This document shows positions 63,828-64,000 of a DNA stretch of 64,000 nt, one piece after another. Under the pieces are notes generated by a model. That model saw only the letters and a list, made by a program, of their open reading frames with translations. It did no database searches and was not told the DNA's origin. The stretch is from Monarcha castaneiventris obscurior (taxonomy: Eukaryota; Chordata; Aves; Passeriformes; Monarchidae): assembly GCA_026261815.1 (NCBI GenBank), contig JAMPIT010000230.1, positions 6,757,001 through 6,821,000 of the forward strand, written 5' to 3'. Position 1 is the first letter of the stretch; every line of letters begins with the position of its first letter. The translations under genes and the position numbers were made by a program.

Positions 63828-64000
63828 ATCGGTCACAGGGCTGGAGCACCTCTCCTACGGAGACAGCCTGAGAGAGCTGGGCATGTTCCGCCTGGAGAGC
63901 AGAAGGCTCTGGAGAAACTTTTGGAGCACCTTTCAGTGCCTGATGGGGCTCCAAGCGAGGAGAGGGAATTTTTGTAAGAGCATGGAGAGACAGGACAAGG
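63828..64000 (+). mobile_element. CR1 LINE fragment, plus orientation, cut by window end
   Basis: 'ggtcacagggctggagcacc', 'tctcctacggagacagcctg', 'gagagctgggcatgttccgc' and 'ctggagagcagaaggctctg' are characteristic CR1 sequence in sense order. The element continues past the right edge. Confidence 0.88.

Noticed and set aside
1..64000. Bacterial-style features, CRISPR arrays, tRNA or rRNA genes, intact retroviral genes
   Set aside because: Looked for and not seen. The mobile-element content is CR1 ends and LTRs only.

Overview
This is vertebrate, almost certainly bird, genomic DNA, probably from a songbird-like lineage. The evidence is a low-density, intron-rich layout, several 3'-terminal fragments of CR1 LINEs (the dominant avian retroposon), avian-type endogenous retrovirus LTRs, two CpG islands, and a vertebrate gene pair in conserved order. 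No bacterial genes, CRISPR arrays or tRNA/rRNA genes were seen.

Layout. (1) 1-2000: a CpG island holding the first coding exon of PTPRN2 (phogrin/IA-2beta) on the minus strand. It has a leucine-rich signal peptide followed by a splice donor, and the rest of the gene lies off the left edge. (2) 2000-18200: an intergenic interval with two CR1 fragments, two LTRs in plus orientation, and one unexplained coiled-coil-like reading frame on the minus strand at 17.4-17.7 kb. (3) 18200-60500: the complete NCAPG2 gene (condensin II subunit G2) on the minus strand. I could place 27 coding exons (numbered 2-28) plus a non-coding exon 1 in the second CpG island. All splice phases agree, and the joined coding length is 3432 nt (1143 codons plus stop), equal to the length I recall for human NCAPG2. 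(4) 60.6-64 kb: a CR1 remnant, then AT-rich intergenic DNA with two palindromic RFX-type X-box motifs, and a second CR1 running off the right edge.

The order PTPRN2 5' end - NCAPG2, both on the same strand, matches human 7q36.3 as I remember it. ESYT2 would be expected beyond the right edge. The two genes are not functionally linked: PTPRN2 is a dense-core-vesicle membrane pseudo-phosphatase of neuroendocrine cells, and NCAPG2 is a nuclear chromosome-condensation factor.

The novelty in this window is modest. The items most worth a second look are the 17.4 kb coiled-coil reading frame, the X-box pair, the minisatellite inside the NCAPG2 promoter/exon 1, a solo LTR with intact target-site duplication lying in sense orientation inside NCAPG2, and a duplicated ~137 bp segment flanking NCAPG2 exon 10. 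Protein comparisons rest on remembered human sequence. No database search was run.
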